Source of the DNA: Wurfbainia villosa | Taxonomy: Eukaryota; Streptophyta; Magnoliopsida; Zingiberales; Zingiberaceae | NCBI GenBank assembly: GCA_025175895.1 | Contig: CM045991.1 | Coordinates: forward strand, 82,819,174 to 82,883,173 | Reading direction: 5' to 3' | DNA length: 64,000 nt | In this document: piece after piece, positions 46,491 to 56,815 of the stretch | How the letters are laid out: each line of letters starts with the position of its first letter | Position numbering within the stretch: the first letter of the stretch is position 1 | Notes under the pieces: generated by a model | The model's database searches: none | What the model saw: the letters and a program-made list of their open reading frames with translations, nothing else | What the model was told of the DNA's origin: nothing | Made by a program: the position numbers and the translations under genes

Positions 46491-48310
46491 TGTTGGGTTT
46501 TCAGAGCCGCAAAAACCGCTTTTTGCATTGCGGAAACCTCGCGTGCGAATTATAAAAATAAAAACTAACATGTATGTGTTTAATACCTTTAGATCTACTC
46601 TAGATCTACATGATAAGAAGTTACCCTTGGAGCGATGCCCTTCGCTTATCCCGCTCGTCCAAATGGATTGCCGAATCTCGAGAGTGTCAAGTGCACACTC
46701 CTCTATTGGTATCCACACAAGCAATAGGTGGAGAAAAGACAATATTGAGTGTGCTAGCACTCCTTGAAGGTCTCGACAATGGAGGATTGGGAGAGCAAGA
46801 GTGGAAGAGAGCCAAGGAAGAAGATGATCCAAGGAAGAAGAAGATGGAGTTACCCAAAAACAATTTACTCCTCATCAAGAAGTGGCCGGCCACTTTAACC
46901 TTGGGGGGTTACATGCATGCATGTAACTCCAAGAGCCAATGGATCTTGGTCTCCCTCATGAGGTGGCACCACATGATAAGTCAATGATGATGTGGAGCAT
47001 CATCATTGGCCGGCCATGCCATGTCATCATCATGACATGACATTTGGTCAAGTCAAACTTGACCTTTCATCTTCCCTCTCAAGTCAAGTCAAACTTGGCC
47101 TCTTATCTCCCATGGTTGATCAAATCCAACCATTTGATTCAAGTCAATTTTAATTTAATGAATCTCTATTCATTAATTTAAATTGATTTGATGAATCAAA
47201 TCTAAATTAGACTCATTCAACACTTGAATCAAATTGAGTCCAACTAAATTAGTCTAATTAGGATTACTCTTAATCCAATTTGGTCCATCCCATGAACCTA
47301 ATCCTCATGGTTCATCATATGAACCTAATCTCCATCTAATTTCCCTTTGTGTGTGACCCTATAGGTTCTTGTAACATTGGCAATGTCCCTAAACCGATTT
47401 AGGAACATAAGCAATGAGCGGTATCTAGCAACACATCATTGCTACCCAAGTTACAAGAATGTTGAGCTCCAACATCACCTTTGTGACTACTAATTGTGAC
47501 TGACACAATATGTGACAATGTCCCTCTATCCTTGAGATCTAGATTGACCAATTGAGGCATAGACCGTGTCATCCTCGGTACAATCTATATCTTGAACTCC
47601 AAGTAGACTCACTCTAATCAAATGAGCTCAATATCTCATATTGACTCATTTGGATATGGTCATGCACTTCGTGGTCTCACTCTATCAAGAATATCGATGT
47701 CACCCCCGTCATATAGGAGGGATAGATCCCATCTACATCACTCACATCCCTCCGCATAATTTGTTACATACCCAGTAATCGCCTTTATAGTCCACCCATT
47801 TACGGGTGACGTTTGACGAAGCCAAAGTATGCAACTCCTTATGTAGGGAACCATGGTGACTTTAGGTCTAAGGACTAATAGTCATACTAATAGCCACATG
47901 AGAAAGTATATGACACTCATATAACGATCCATGATACTTTCTCATGGCGGGTCATTCAGTATACATTCTCCAATGCATACCCATGTGTCAACTTGATATC
48001 TCATATCAATGACTTGTGAGATCAAGTCATCGTGTTTACCTCCATGCTAGTCTCTACGCATTAACATTGTCCCTGAATGTTAATACTTGACTAGGAATGA
48101 TTAAGAGTAGTGTTCTCTATATCATCTCATTATCGATTCAACCAATCGATTGATATAGATAAGAACCTACTACTCAAGGACATTATTATATTTAGTTATT
48201 TGGCATCAATACAAGTAAATATAATAACCATGCCTTTATAAATAGGAATATGATACAATAAAGTCCATACAACAATCATCACATGATTGACTCTAGGGCT
48301 TTCACTAACA
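46491..48310 (-). mobile_element. Element C 5' LTR
   Basis: 1820 bp; minus strand TGTTAGTG to CCCAACA. It is a complete reference for the damaged 3' LTR. Target duplication GTTTC follows at 48311. Confidence 0.92.
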
Positions 48311-48790
48311 GTTTCTCCATGGGGAGCTCCAATACTTTTTGTCAAAAAGAAGGATGGATTATTGCGGTTATGCATTGACAACCGGCAACTAAATGCGATA
48401 ACTATAAAGAACAAATATTCATTGCCAAGGATAGAGGATTTGTTTGACCAACTTAAAGATACCTATGTGAACACTAAGATTGATTTGCGCTCAGGATATC
48501 ATCAGCTTCGGATAAGAGATGAGGATATGAAGAAAATAGTTTTCCGCTCTCATCATGGGCATTACGAGTTTCTGGTGATGCCTTTTAGTCTCACGAATGC
48601 TCCAGCTGCATTTATGGACTTGATGAACCGGGTATTCTTGAGATATATAGATCAGTTTGTGATAGTGTTCATAGATGATATATTGATACATTCTCGATCT
48701 GAGGAGGAACATGACCATCATCTTCAAATAGTGTTGGAGACGTTGCGACGTGAGCATCTATATGCCAAGTTAAGTAAATGTGCATTCTGA
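48311..48790 (+). pseudogene. Element T reverse transcriptase, central part
   Basis: In the frame 48287-48790 the first ~8 residues come from element C. Then PWGAPILFVKKKDG, RLCIDNRQLN, KNKYSLPRIEDLFDQL, the KIDLRSGYHQLRI block and the catalytic FIDDIL box (residues 128-133) follow. It ends in TGA at 48788, where gypsy RT normally continues with the GHMVS block found downstream. Strongly Tekay/Del-like. Confidence 0.87.
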
Positions 48791-49266
48791 ATATCCTCAG
48801 TGGTTTTTCTTGGACACATGGTGTCTAATAGAGGTATTTCTGTAGATCCCTAGAAAATCGAGGCGATTACCAGTTGGGAGCAGCCAAAATCAGTTTAGGA
48901 AGTCTGTAGTTTCCTTGGTATGGTCGGGTATTACCGTAGATTTGTGGAGGGATTCTCTAGTATTGCCATGCCACTCACTCGTCTAACCCGGAAGGGGGTC
49001 AAGTTCACCTGGTCAAACACATGTGAAATAAGCTTTCAGGAGCTTAAGTAGTGGCTAATTTCCGCACCAGTGTTAGTGATTCCTTTAGGTGTTAATGGGA
49101 TGGTATTATATACTAATGCTTCTATTCAAGGGTTGGGAGCAGTCTTGATGTTGTGCGACTGTGTTGTATCCTAGCCTCCCGTCAACTAAAGGATCATGAA
49201 AGGAATTATCCAGTGCACGACCTATAGTTAGCAGCCATTATTTTCGCATTGAAGATATGGAGACCC
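48791..49266 (+). pseudogene. Element T RT end and RNase H, decayed
   Basis: The VVFLGHMVS and FLGMVGYYRRF blocks and a TRLTRKGVKFTW block are readable with stops and shifts between. RNase H shows LYTNAS, where the first catalytic Asp has become Asn, and then ASRQLKDHERNYPVHD. The gypsy sequence ends at about 49266 inside the ALKIW block. Confidence 0.82.
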
Positions 49267-49737
49267 TATCTCGAAGGGTTTGGCACCACTCAATCTCCAT
49301 TTTATAACGGAGATGACTTTCGTTACTAGAAGGGTCGGATGGAGTGCTACTTGAAAACCCAAGTCGAGATGTGGATTGTGATCCAGACCGGGTTCACCCT
49401 TCCAACAAATGAAGATGGTGAACACTTGGACTGCGACAAATGGACCAACGCGATGAAGCATCAAGTGGAGGCCGATGCCAAGGCTACACAGATTTTGCAA
49501 TGTGGCTTGTCTAAAGAAGAACTCAACCGAGTCAGACCTTTCATAAGCATAAAGGACCTTTGGGATAAGCTCATCGAGCTTCACGAAGGAACCGCCGATA
49601 CTAAGGTATGCAAAAGAGACCTCTTATTAAATAAGTTATTTAATTTAAAGATGCAGGAACACGAGTTGACCACTCAGCTTCATGCAAGGATCTAGGACAT
49701 CGTCAACGGTCTCCACTCGATCAGGCAAACCATAGAG
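49267..49737 (+). pseudogene. Element H: SIRE-type gag scrap
   Basis: About 150 residues similar to residues 4-155 of element D gag (FYNGDDF, WIVIQTGFTLPTNE, CGLSKEELNRV, NLKMQEHE). It has stops at 49327 and 49693. It has no LTR or primer site of its own. It joins T at one end and the minus-strand LTR I at the other. Confidence 0.82.
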
Positions 49738-50708
49738 TGTTGGGGGATCATGGCCTGGCTATAAGGGGGTTGAATAGCCTAAGTAGTGCTCGATGGAATT
49801 CGGTCGTTCTTAATTGTCTACAATATCGTTAGCGCAGTGGAATATAGATAATAAATCTAAAGAAAAGATAATTAAGCTAAACAAGTATAAAGAAAGAAGC
49901 AAACGCAAACTCAAGCGATGTAATGTGGTTCACGGCCCTTGCCGCTAGTCCACGGACGATTCGTAAGGCGAATCACTCCCTCAAATCAATCCACTAATCT
50001 CTCCTTTAGCTCAAGACAAGGTGAAGGTAACCTTTTTACACCAACTCCTCTTCTCTCAAATAATATGAGTAAAACTAGAGAATAAAGGAGTAAAAACATT
50101 TGGAAGATGTGGGAGAACATAGAGCATGAATAGGAGTAGAAGCAATAGCTTCCCCAAGGCCCCCAACCCCTTTTTTTATAGAGAAGAGGGGTTTCTTCGC
50201 GTTCGGCATGCAACAGTCGACTGTTGCATGCCATCAGTCGACTACTATCGTTCCAACGACTTCTAACCACGCCTGATCATGATCATCATAGTCCAACAAC
50301 ACCTTGATCAGTCGACTGATCAACCCATCAGTCGATTGCTTCAAGCAATCAGTCAACTCAAAATGGTTATGTGCCCGTGTCCACTTATAACAGTAGACTG
50401 CCAACCCTTAGCAGTTGACTGATGGGCCACAAAACCCTAGTTGACACTAGTTAACTAGCAGTCGACTCGGACCAGTCAACTGATACCTATATCAGTCGAC
50501 TGATGTTAGGTAAAACCTCAAACAACAAAGTGTTTGAGCATCCGACAGTCGGGTAAAATCTCAAACCACATGTTTGAGCATCCGATACTTCCCATCGTCG
50601 GGTAAAACCTCAAACACATGTTTGAGCGTCCGACAGTTGACTTTAGCCATTCGTCCAAGTTCACCTACTTGAGCTATCCCGTCTCGGGTTACAATCGCTC
50701 AATCTCTC
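49738..50708 (-). mobile_element. LTR I: SIRE-like copia LTR fragment, minus strand
   Basis: It begins at 49738 with a TGTTGGGGG terminus and a GGGGGTTGAATAGCC block like LTRs J and K, the reverse of the TATTCACCCCC end of D and E. A minus-strand TATA box lies at about 50170-50178. To the right are several CAGTCGACTG motifs, including a 20-bp perfect palindrome at 50304-50323, and a three-copy hairpin repeat at 50505-50640. It is cut by LTR F at 50709. Confidence 0.7.
50505..50640. repeat. Three-copy ~45-bp repeat with internal hairpin
   Basis: Units contain TCGGGTAAAACCTCAAAC then (A)CATGTTTGAGC(A/G)TCCGACA. The CTCAAACACATGTTTGAG core is a near-perfect palindrome. Sits in the U3 part of LTR I. 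Confidence 0.8.
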
Positions 50709-52974
50709 TGTTGGGTTTCCGACACCGTGGCAAGTGTGTTCGAACATGTTTCGTAAACATGTGCGCAGCGGAAGAAATAAAAAGCAATAAATCTAATTTA
50801 TTACATCACACATACCACACACATGCATAGTACAACATGTGTAGACATAACCGTAGTTTCAAATTTTGCAATAAAAGGAAATTACTCTACCTATACCTGA
50901 CGTATCACGTGTAGCAGGAAAGGCATCAACCGGAGCGACTCTCGCTAGAATCACCTCTATCCGTATCCACGCCGAGTATCGTCGGGATGACTTCACAAAG
51001 TCACAAGCCTCGTCTTCGTACGAGTCACTAGCCTCGTGTCGAAGACAATGTGATTGAGATAAAATCACAATCCGAATAAAAAATTCGGATTCAGGAATGA
51101 GTCCCCAAAACTCGCTTCTCCAGAGAGATATTCATCAATCGTTTGACGAATCCTTCGTCCTCCACCTATGAAGATTACCGGAGATCAAATACCTGGCAAG
51201 GTTACCACTGTCGGAGCTCCAAACGTCATCCAAACGACGCTCCGACAAGAAGGAAACAAGCTGTCCAGAAAACTGGACAGCTTTAGTGGAGAACTTGCGC
51301 CGGCCAAATAAGGAAATCTAGGTGCTCACCTTGTTGCCGGAGACAAGGAAGATCACCGGATCTCCTCCGGCAGCAGCTAGACACCGGCAGGTGGGAAGGA
51401 TAGCAGCTGCTGGACACCAACTAGTGGAGCTTGGGCGGTGGTGGGCGGCAGCAAGAAGTTGGGCGCCGGCAAGAAGAGCAGAAGAGGAGAAGAGGAGAGG
51501 AAAAGATTTTCCAAAAATACCAAAAACCCTAAGGGCTCTCCAACCTCTAATCGCGCTTTTATAGAGTGCATGTTTCTTATCCATTAAGAAACCATCTCCT
51601 AGTGGTTATTGGTTCATAACCAAAACCCGTTAACCCGCTTCAATAACTTAAGTTAAAATAAACCAAACCGCGTTGATCTATTTTAAGTTAAAACAAATCG
51701 AACCAACTATGGTTCATTCGTTTAAAATAAACCAAACCCTTTTGGTTTATTTTTCCACCATTGGATTAGAACCAAACTAATTTGGTTCATTCATCATGTC
51801 TTCAAAAGACATGACCCATCCATGCTTTCAATGCGACTGAAACGATTTCATGTTCGCTCCTCGTTTGGTCCAACCAAACTTAGTTTCTATCGATGTGAGA
51901 ATCTCATTCTCAAGCTCATTTTAAATCCTTCGGATTACGCTCATTGTGCGTGTGACCAAATAGGTTCTCGATTTATGTTGGTCGTCTATAATTAACCATT
52001 AATTAAAGAACGATCATGAGTGGCACCTAGTAGTACATCATGATCCCCAATTAATCGAAAAGATCAATGGTTGATCCAGAACTATTTCTGAAACCCTTCA
52101 GCAGCTACAATGAATCGTGCCCCGTTCCCTTCACGCATCTTAGACCCACTTGGTTCAGGACATGATCTATAGTGTCAGTACCCACTAGGTTGACTATGTC
52201 ACACCTAGCCCAAGTATCATTTCCTCGTCCTACGGATTCTAGTTACTGCACATGTATCTAAGAGTACTTTACTCTAAACATGTAATGCTTTAGCCAAAGA
52301 CTTTAGTAACAATCCGACGAGAGGCCATGGGTATACATCTCCTCACAAGGAGTGGTGAATTCTTTATAGGTTATTCAAACACCTTCGATCACTTCGACTT
52401 ATACCCAATCATCCCGGGTTCACATATCCTCAGAGATGCTTGCTTAAGATGTCAAAGCATAAGTCCTCATGACCAAGATGACTTGAATACCGCAAGTCAA
52501 AGGAACATCACACTTAAGCTGCAGTAAGAACTTCATTGACATATCTATATATGCAGAGAACCATATGAAGTTTTACAGCTAGTCACTCCAATGAACTAGT
52601 TACCAAAACTAGCATCCACTATTAACTCCGGACATCACAATGTCTCCATCCAGTGAGAATCAGCTGCTTGGATACACCAAGGAGTATACCTCGTGCTAGT
52701 CTCGACAGAATTAATGGTGTCCAAATCCATCAATTCATCGACTATGGATAATTCTGATACATCACAATTACACATGTAGAGATACTGACTAGTTGTGATC
52801 CAATCACAAATTCTCTCATGCTATGAATCGTATCATGGACATTCAGTAAATGAGTTTAAGATCTAATCAAATACATGAAAATATGTATACTCAAATAGTG
52901 AATCTTCATTTTATCATATAAATGGTTCAAACATAAGGCGATTGTCTTAGGACATCTCTCATATATTACTAACA
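50709..52974 (-). mobile_element. Element F 3' LTR (complete family-F reference)
   Basis: 2266 bp; on the minus strand TGTTAGTAATATATGAGAG to the CCCAACA end. A TATA box lies at about 51556-51565 and the 10-bp stem-loop at 51259-51282. A purine-rich tract (minus strand GTGGGAGTTTG) at 52975-52985 precedes it. It is the key to the fragments at 1-1727, 3222-5038 and 38288-39705. Confidence 0.9.
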
Positions 52975-52988
52975 AACTCCCACTTAGC

Positions 52989-53792
52989 CTAATGCCAATT
53001 GCTACGGTATCCAATACCATAAGCTCTAACATGACCCTCAAATTTACTTTGAGGTAATGCCTTAGTTAAAGTATCCGCTAAGTTCCTTTCAGTGGGAATC
53101 TTCTCGATTTGTATTTCCTTCCTACTAATGATCTCTCTGATCAAATGATTGCGGCAAAGCACATATTTGGATTGTTGATGAGACCTTGGCTCTTTCGCCT
53201 GTGCAATTGCTCCATTGTTGTCACAGTAAACCGGTATTGCTTCAATAATGGCTGGAACCACACCATGTTCATAAATGAACTTCTTGATCCAAACCCCTTC
53301 CTTCGATGCTTCCGAAGCTGCAATGTATTCTGCCTCAGTGGTAGAATCTGCTACAGTGTCTTGTTTGGAACTTTTCCAACTCACTGCGCCCCCATTCAAG
53401 GTGAACACGTACCCAGACTGAGACCTGGAATCATCCTTGTCTGTCTGGAAACTGGCATCCGTATACCCGCGTATCACCATGTCCCCTTCTCCATATATTA
53501 GGAACACATCCTTAGTTCTTCTTAAGTACTTAAGGAAAATCTTAACAGCTGCCCAATGATCCATTCCTGGATCAGACTGGTATCTACTCGTGACACTCAA
53601 AGCATACGATATATCGGGCCTCGTACATAACATAGCATACATGATAGATCCTATTGCGGATGCATAGGGAATCTTACTCATGCAAATCCTCTCATCTTCT
53701 ATGTATGGACACATAGACTTCGAAAGGTGTATCCCATGCCTGATGGGTAGGAAACCTTTCTTGAATTCCGACATGCTAAACCTCTTTAGCAC
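52989..53792 (-). CDS. Element F reverse transcriptase end and RNase H
   Basis: 267 residues. It has IPYASAIGSIMYAML and RPDISYALSV (RT end), then GYTDASFQTDKDD, SGYVFTLNGGAVSWKSSKQ, STTEAEYIAASEASKE, YCDNNGAIAQAKEPRSHQ and NLADTLTKAL. This is a nearly intact copia RNase H with its acidic residues in place. A TGA at about 53793 separates it from the rest of RT. Confidence 0.88.
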   Translation of the reverse strand: MLKRFSMSEFKKGFLPIRHGIHLSKSMCPYIEDERICMSKIPYASAIGSIMYAMLCTRPDISYALSVTSRYQSDPGMDHWAAVKIFLKYLRRTKDVFLIYGEGDMVIRGYTDASFQTDKDDSRSQSGYVFTLNGGAVSWKSSKQDTVADSTTEAEYIAASEASKEGVWIKKFIYEHGVVPAIIEAIPVYCDNNGAIAQAKEPRSHQQSKYVLCRNHLIREIISRKEIQIEKIPTERNLADTLTKALPQSKFEGHVRAYGIGYRSNWH

Positions 53793-54424
53793 TCAGTCTA
53801 TATATGTAGACTGCGAAAGACCAAGCAACCATTTCGATCTATCTCTATAGATCTTAATCCCGAGAATGTAGGTTGCTTCTCCCAGGTCTTTCATGGCGAA
53901 TGTCTTGGACAACCAAATCTTAATCGACTGTAAGATAGAAACATCGTTTCTTATAAGTAATATGTCATCGACATACAGTACCAGGAACACGACTGCACTC
54001 CCACTAACCTTCTTGTACACACAAGGTTCGTCCAGATTTTGTGAGAAATCAAACTTTTTTATTATCTCATCAAAATGGATATCCCAGCTCCTGGATGCTT
54101 GCTTCAGTCCATATATGGACCGTTGCAATTTGCATACCTTGGTTTTATCAACTGATGTGAAACCCTCAGGCTGTATCATATACACATCCTCGAGTATGTT
54201 TCCATTAAGGAAAGTTGTTTTCACATTCATCTGTCATATCTCATAATCATAATGAGCCGCTATGGCCAGGAGCATCCGAATGGATTTAAGCATAGCAACA
54301 GGCCAATAGGTTTCGTCATAATCAACACCTTGCTTTTGACGATATCCTTTCGCCACCAATCTAGCCTTATAGGTAATCACATTACCATCCATGTCAGTTT
54401 TCTTCTTGAAAACCCACTTGCACC
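53793..54424 (-). pseudogene. Element F reverse transcriptase, N-terminal and catalytic part
   Basis: From 54424 it reads GCKWVFKKKTDMDG, ARLVAKGY and YDETYWPVA. A Trp codon has become TGA at about 54232, before QMNVKTTFLNG. The frame 54230-53793 carries YGLKQASRSWD, the YVDD box (LYVDDILLI) and MKDLGEATYILGIK. A frameshift near 54425 separates it from integrase. Confidence 0.86.
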
Positions 54425-55918
54425 CTATAGGCTTATGCCTTCAAGTGGGTCAACCAAGTTCCAAACTTGGTTTTCATACATGGAATCCATTTCCGACTTC
54501 ATGACATCAAGCCACTTATCCCTTTCTGAAATTTTTAAAACTTCTTCATAACTGGTAGGCTCCTCATCATCAATGAGTAACACATCGTTCGATTCACTTA
54601 TGAGAAATACATATCTCTCAAGAATATTGCATGTTCTACCAGATCTACGAAGATGTGGTGTCTCAATAGGTTCAGCTGATGGCTCATCACTATGAGTTAT
54701 TGGCTGTGGTGCTTCACCAGGTATCTCATCAATGTCTATTTGTGTCTCTTGAGCCTCCTCAAGCTCAACGACACTCCCACTGTTTTCTTGCAAGAGAGAC
54801 TCTTTCTCTAGAAACATAGCATGCCTTGAAACAAACACCTTTTGTTCCACAGGATGATAGAATTTGCAACCCCTTATTTCCTTAGGGTATCCAATAAATA
54901 GACATTTATCAGACTTTGCATCCAATTTGTCTGATACAGTCCGCTTCACATAAGCAGGACAACCCCATATCTTCAAGTAAGATACATGAGGTTTCTTACT
55001 ATTCCATATCTCATATGGAGTAGTAGAGACTACCTTGGTTGGCATTCTGTCTAACAAGTAAACAGCTGTCTGAAGTGCATAGCCCCAAAAGAACTTGGGA
55101 AGATTTGCATGATTCATCATTGATCTGACCATGTCCAACAAGGTCCGGTTACACCTCTCAGATACACCATTATGTTGCGGTGTATATGGCAGAGTCCATT
55201 GAGACAATATACCATTGTCTCTTAGATAATCTAGAAACTCTTGACTTAAGTATTCACGACCTCGATCTGATCGAAGTATTTTAATACTCTTGTCATGTTG
55301 TTTCTCTACTTCATTTCTAAATTCTTTGAACCTTTCAAAGGCTTCAGACTTGTGTTTCATCAAGAACACATACCCAAACCGTGAGTGATCATCGGTGAAG
55401 GTAATGAAGTAGCTATAGCCTCCTAAAGCTTGAGTTGACATAGGTCCACATACATCAGTATGTATTAGACCTAGCAACTCTTTCACCCATTCACCATTTC
55501 CAGTAAAAGGTAACTTTGTCATCTTGCCTTTTAAGCATGATTCGCATGTATCGTATGAATCCAATTCAAACGATTCCAGAATTCCACATCGGTGTAATTC
55601 GGACATGTGTTTCTTACTTGCATGGCCAAGACAACAATGCAACATATAGGAGTCTAATTGATTATCCTTTCGAGCACTCTTGTTGCTCGTTTCGATATTG
55701 AAAATGTCACTGGATATGTCCAACGTATAAATACCATTGCTCAAAGTTCCTGTCCCATAAAGTACGTCATTCAAAGTTATATAACAACAGTTATTACTAA
55801 ATGTCAAATGGTAACCATTTCTATTTAAGCAGGAAATAGAAACAATATTCTTTATTAGAGAAGGAACATAATAGCAATTGTCCAGTTCTAAGACTAGTCC
55901 ACTTGGGAGCTTCAGCAA
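54425..55918 (-). CDS. Element F integrase (497 residues) and start of RT
   Basis: Opens in the protease-integrase spacer. The pre-integrase zinc site is HCCLGH with CESC (H94, H99, C125, C128). The integrase core has D155, D218 and E254 with exactly 35 residues between the last two. FFWGYAL, IWGCPAYV and CLFIGYP follow, then an acidic linker, the LRRSGRT block, and NQVWNLVDP before the frameshift into RT. Confidence 0.88.
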   Translation of the reverse strand: MLKLPSGLVLELDNCYYVPSLIKNIVSISCLNRNGYHLTFSNNCCYITLNDVLYGTGTLSNGIYTLDISSDIFNIETSNKSARKDNQLDSYMLHCCLGHASKKHMSELHRCGILESFELDSYDTCESCLKGKMTKLPFTGNGEWVKELLGLIHTDVCGPMSTQALGGYSYFITFTDDHSRFGYVFLMKHKSEAFERFKEFRNEVEKQHDKSIKILRSDRGREYLSQEFLDYLRDNGILSQWTLPYTPQHNGVSERCNRTLLDMVRSMMNHANLPKFFWGYALQTAVYLLDRMPTKVVSTTPYEIWNSKKPHVSYLKIWGCPAYVKRTVSDKLDAKSDKCLFIGYPKEIRGCKFYHPVEQKVFVSRHAMFLEKESLLQENSGSVVELEEAQETQIDIDEIPGEAPQPITHSDEPSAEPIETPHLRRSGRTCNILERYVFLISESNDVLLIDDEEPTSYEEVLKISERDKWLDVMKSEMDSMYENQVWNLVDPLEGISL

Positions 55919-56224
55919 ATAAGTTTCGATGGCGATTGCAGGAACCTTTGCTTCATTGCCAACTCACAAATTTGACTCCCCTCTGATGAGTCTTTTTCTA
56001 TTCCTTAGCGCCTATATGTCATTACATATATGTGAGCCACACCCAGTATCCAATACCCAAGTGTCTAAGGAAATAGAATGAGAATCAATAACAAAGATAC
56101 CTGAAGAGGATGGGGCATCAGATGCCTTCTTCTTCTTCACGGACTCAAGATAAATCTTGCAGTTTCTTCGCCAGTGGTCCTCCTTTCCACAATGATGGCA
56201 AGTGCCCTTTTGTGCTGTTTTTGC
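55919..56224 (-). pseudogene. Element F zinc knuckle and protease start, broken
   Basis: The minus strand after the stop at 56225 reads CHHCGKEDHWRRNC (about 56195-56155), a KKKKASDAPSSG linker and the protease WVLDTGCGSHIC block (about 56065-56030). Stops occur in the RNRKR segment before the integrase frame. Confidence 0.8.
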
Positions 56225-56810
56225 CTACTTAGCCTTCTTATTCTTCCCTTTCTTCTGTTCCTTTGCCTTCCTCTTAGAACCTTTCTTCGAGGAATCAACT
56301 AACAGAACCGCCTTCTCCTCATGCTTCAGAGAAGGCTCCACAGTCTTCAACATATTGAGGAGCTCAGGAATAGTAGATTCTAGTTTGTTTATCCGGTAGT
56401 TCATCACAAATTGTGAGAAACTCTTGGGCAAACAATGCAGAATTAAGTCAATACTTAATTCATTATCCATCACAAACTCGAGGGTGGCCAGTCGCTCGAT
56501 GTACCCATTCATCTTTAGCACAAATTGCACTACAGACGAACCTTCTTGCATCTTAGAGGTGAAGAGGAGCCTGGAGACTTCGAACCTTTCGGATCTCGCT
56601 TGCTCATCAAACAACTCATGAAGATGGAAGACTATGGTATTAGCATCCATATGCTCATGCTGCTTTTGTAGCTCGGGTACCATCGCAGCTGGCATGATGC
56701 AACTCGCCAATTCAAAATCTGCCACATGTTTCTTATAGGCCAACAATTGGTCTAGAGTTGCATCGTCCCTAGGACAGTTGGGAAGAGACTCTTCAAGGAC
56801 ATACGCGAGC
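56225..56810 (-). pseudogene. Element F gag, main part
   Basis: 173-residue frame 56746-56225 plus upstream sequence to the E insertion. Core blocks ELQKQHEHMDA, EVSRLLFTSKMQEGSSV, LHCLPKSFSQFVMNY and a Lys-rich tail match Angela-type gag. The 5' part of gag is on the far side of element E (61902-61990). Confidence 0.85.
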
Positions 56811-56815
56811 TTTTC

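Larger units (their letters stand above)
37480..48310 (-). mobile_element. Element C: Angela-type copia retrotransposon, minus strand
   Basis: Same family as A and B. 5' LTR 46491-48310, primer site, gag-pol reading leftward, 3' LTR 37480-40389 (enlarged by a foreign LTR fragment). The GTTTC target duplication is at 37475-37479 and 48311-48315. The integrase is split by a MITE. Other damage: a short deletion in gag near 44740, a stop at 43180, and breaks near 41430 and 40970. Confidence 0.9.
5660..49266 (+). mobile_element. Element T: Ty3/gypsy (Tekay/Del-type) backbone, split by later insertions
   Basis: The pieces read in order on the plus strand: LTR start 5660-5676, LTR middle 18400-19304, LTR end 26448-28424, primer site about 28430, gag region 28445-28818 and 35823-36595, protease 36596-37204, RT start 37205-37479, RT 48316-48790 and decayed RNase H to about 49266. 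The gaps are elements A, D and C, each flanked by its own 5-bp target duplication. The LTR is about 2.9 kb, which fits Tekay/Del elements. The chromodomain and 3' LTR are not in view because the element is truncated at about 49266. Confidence 0.8.
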
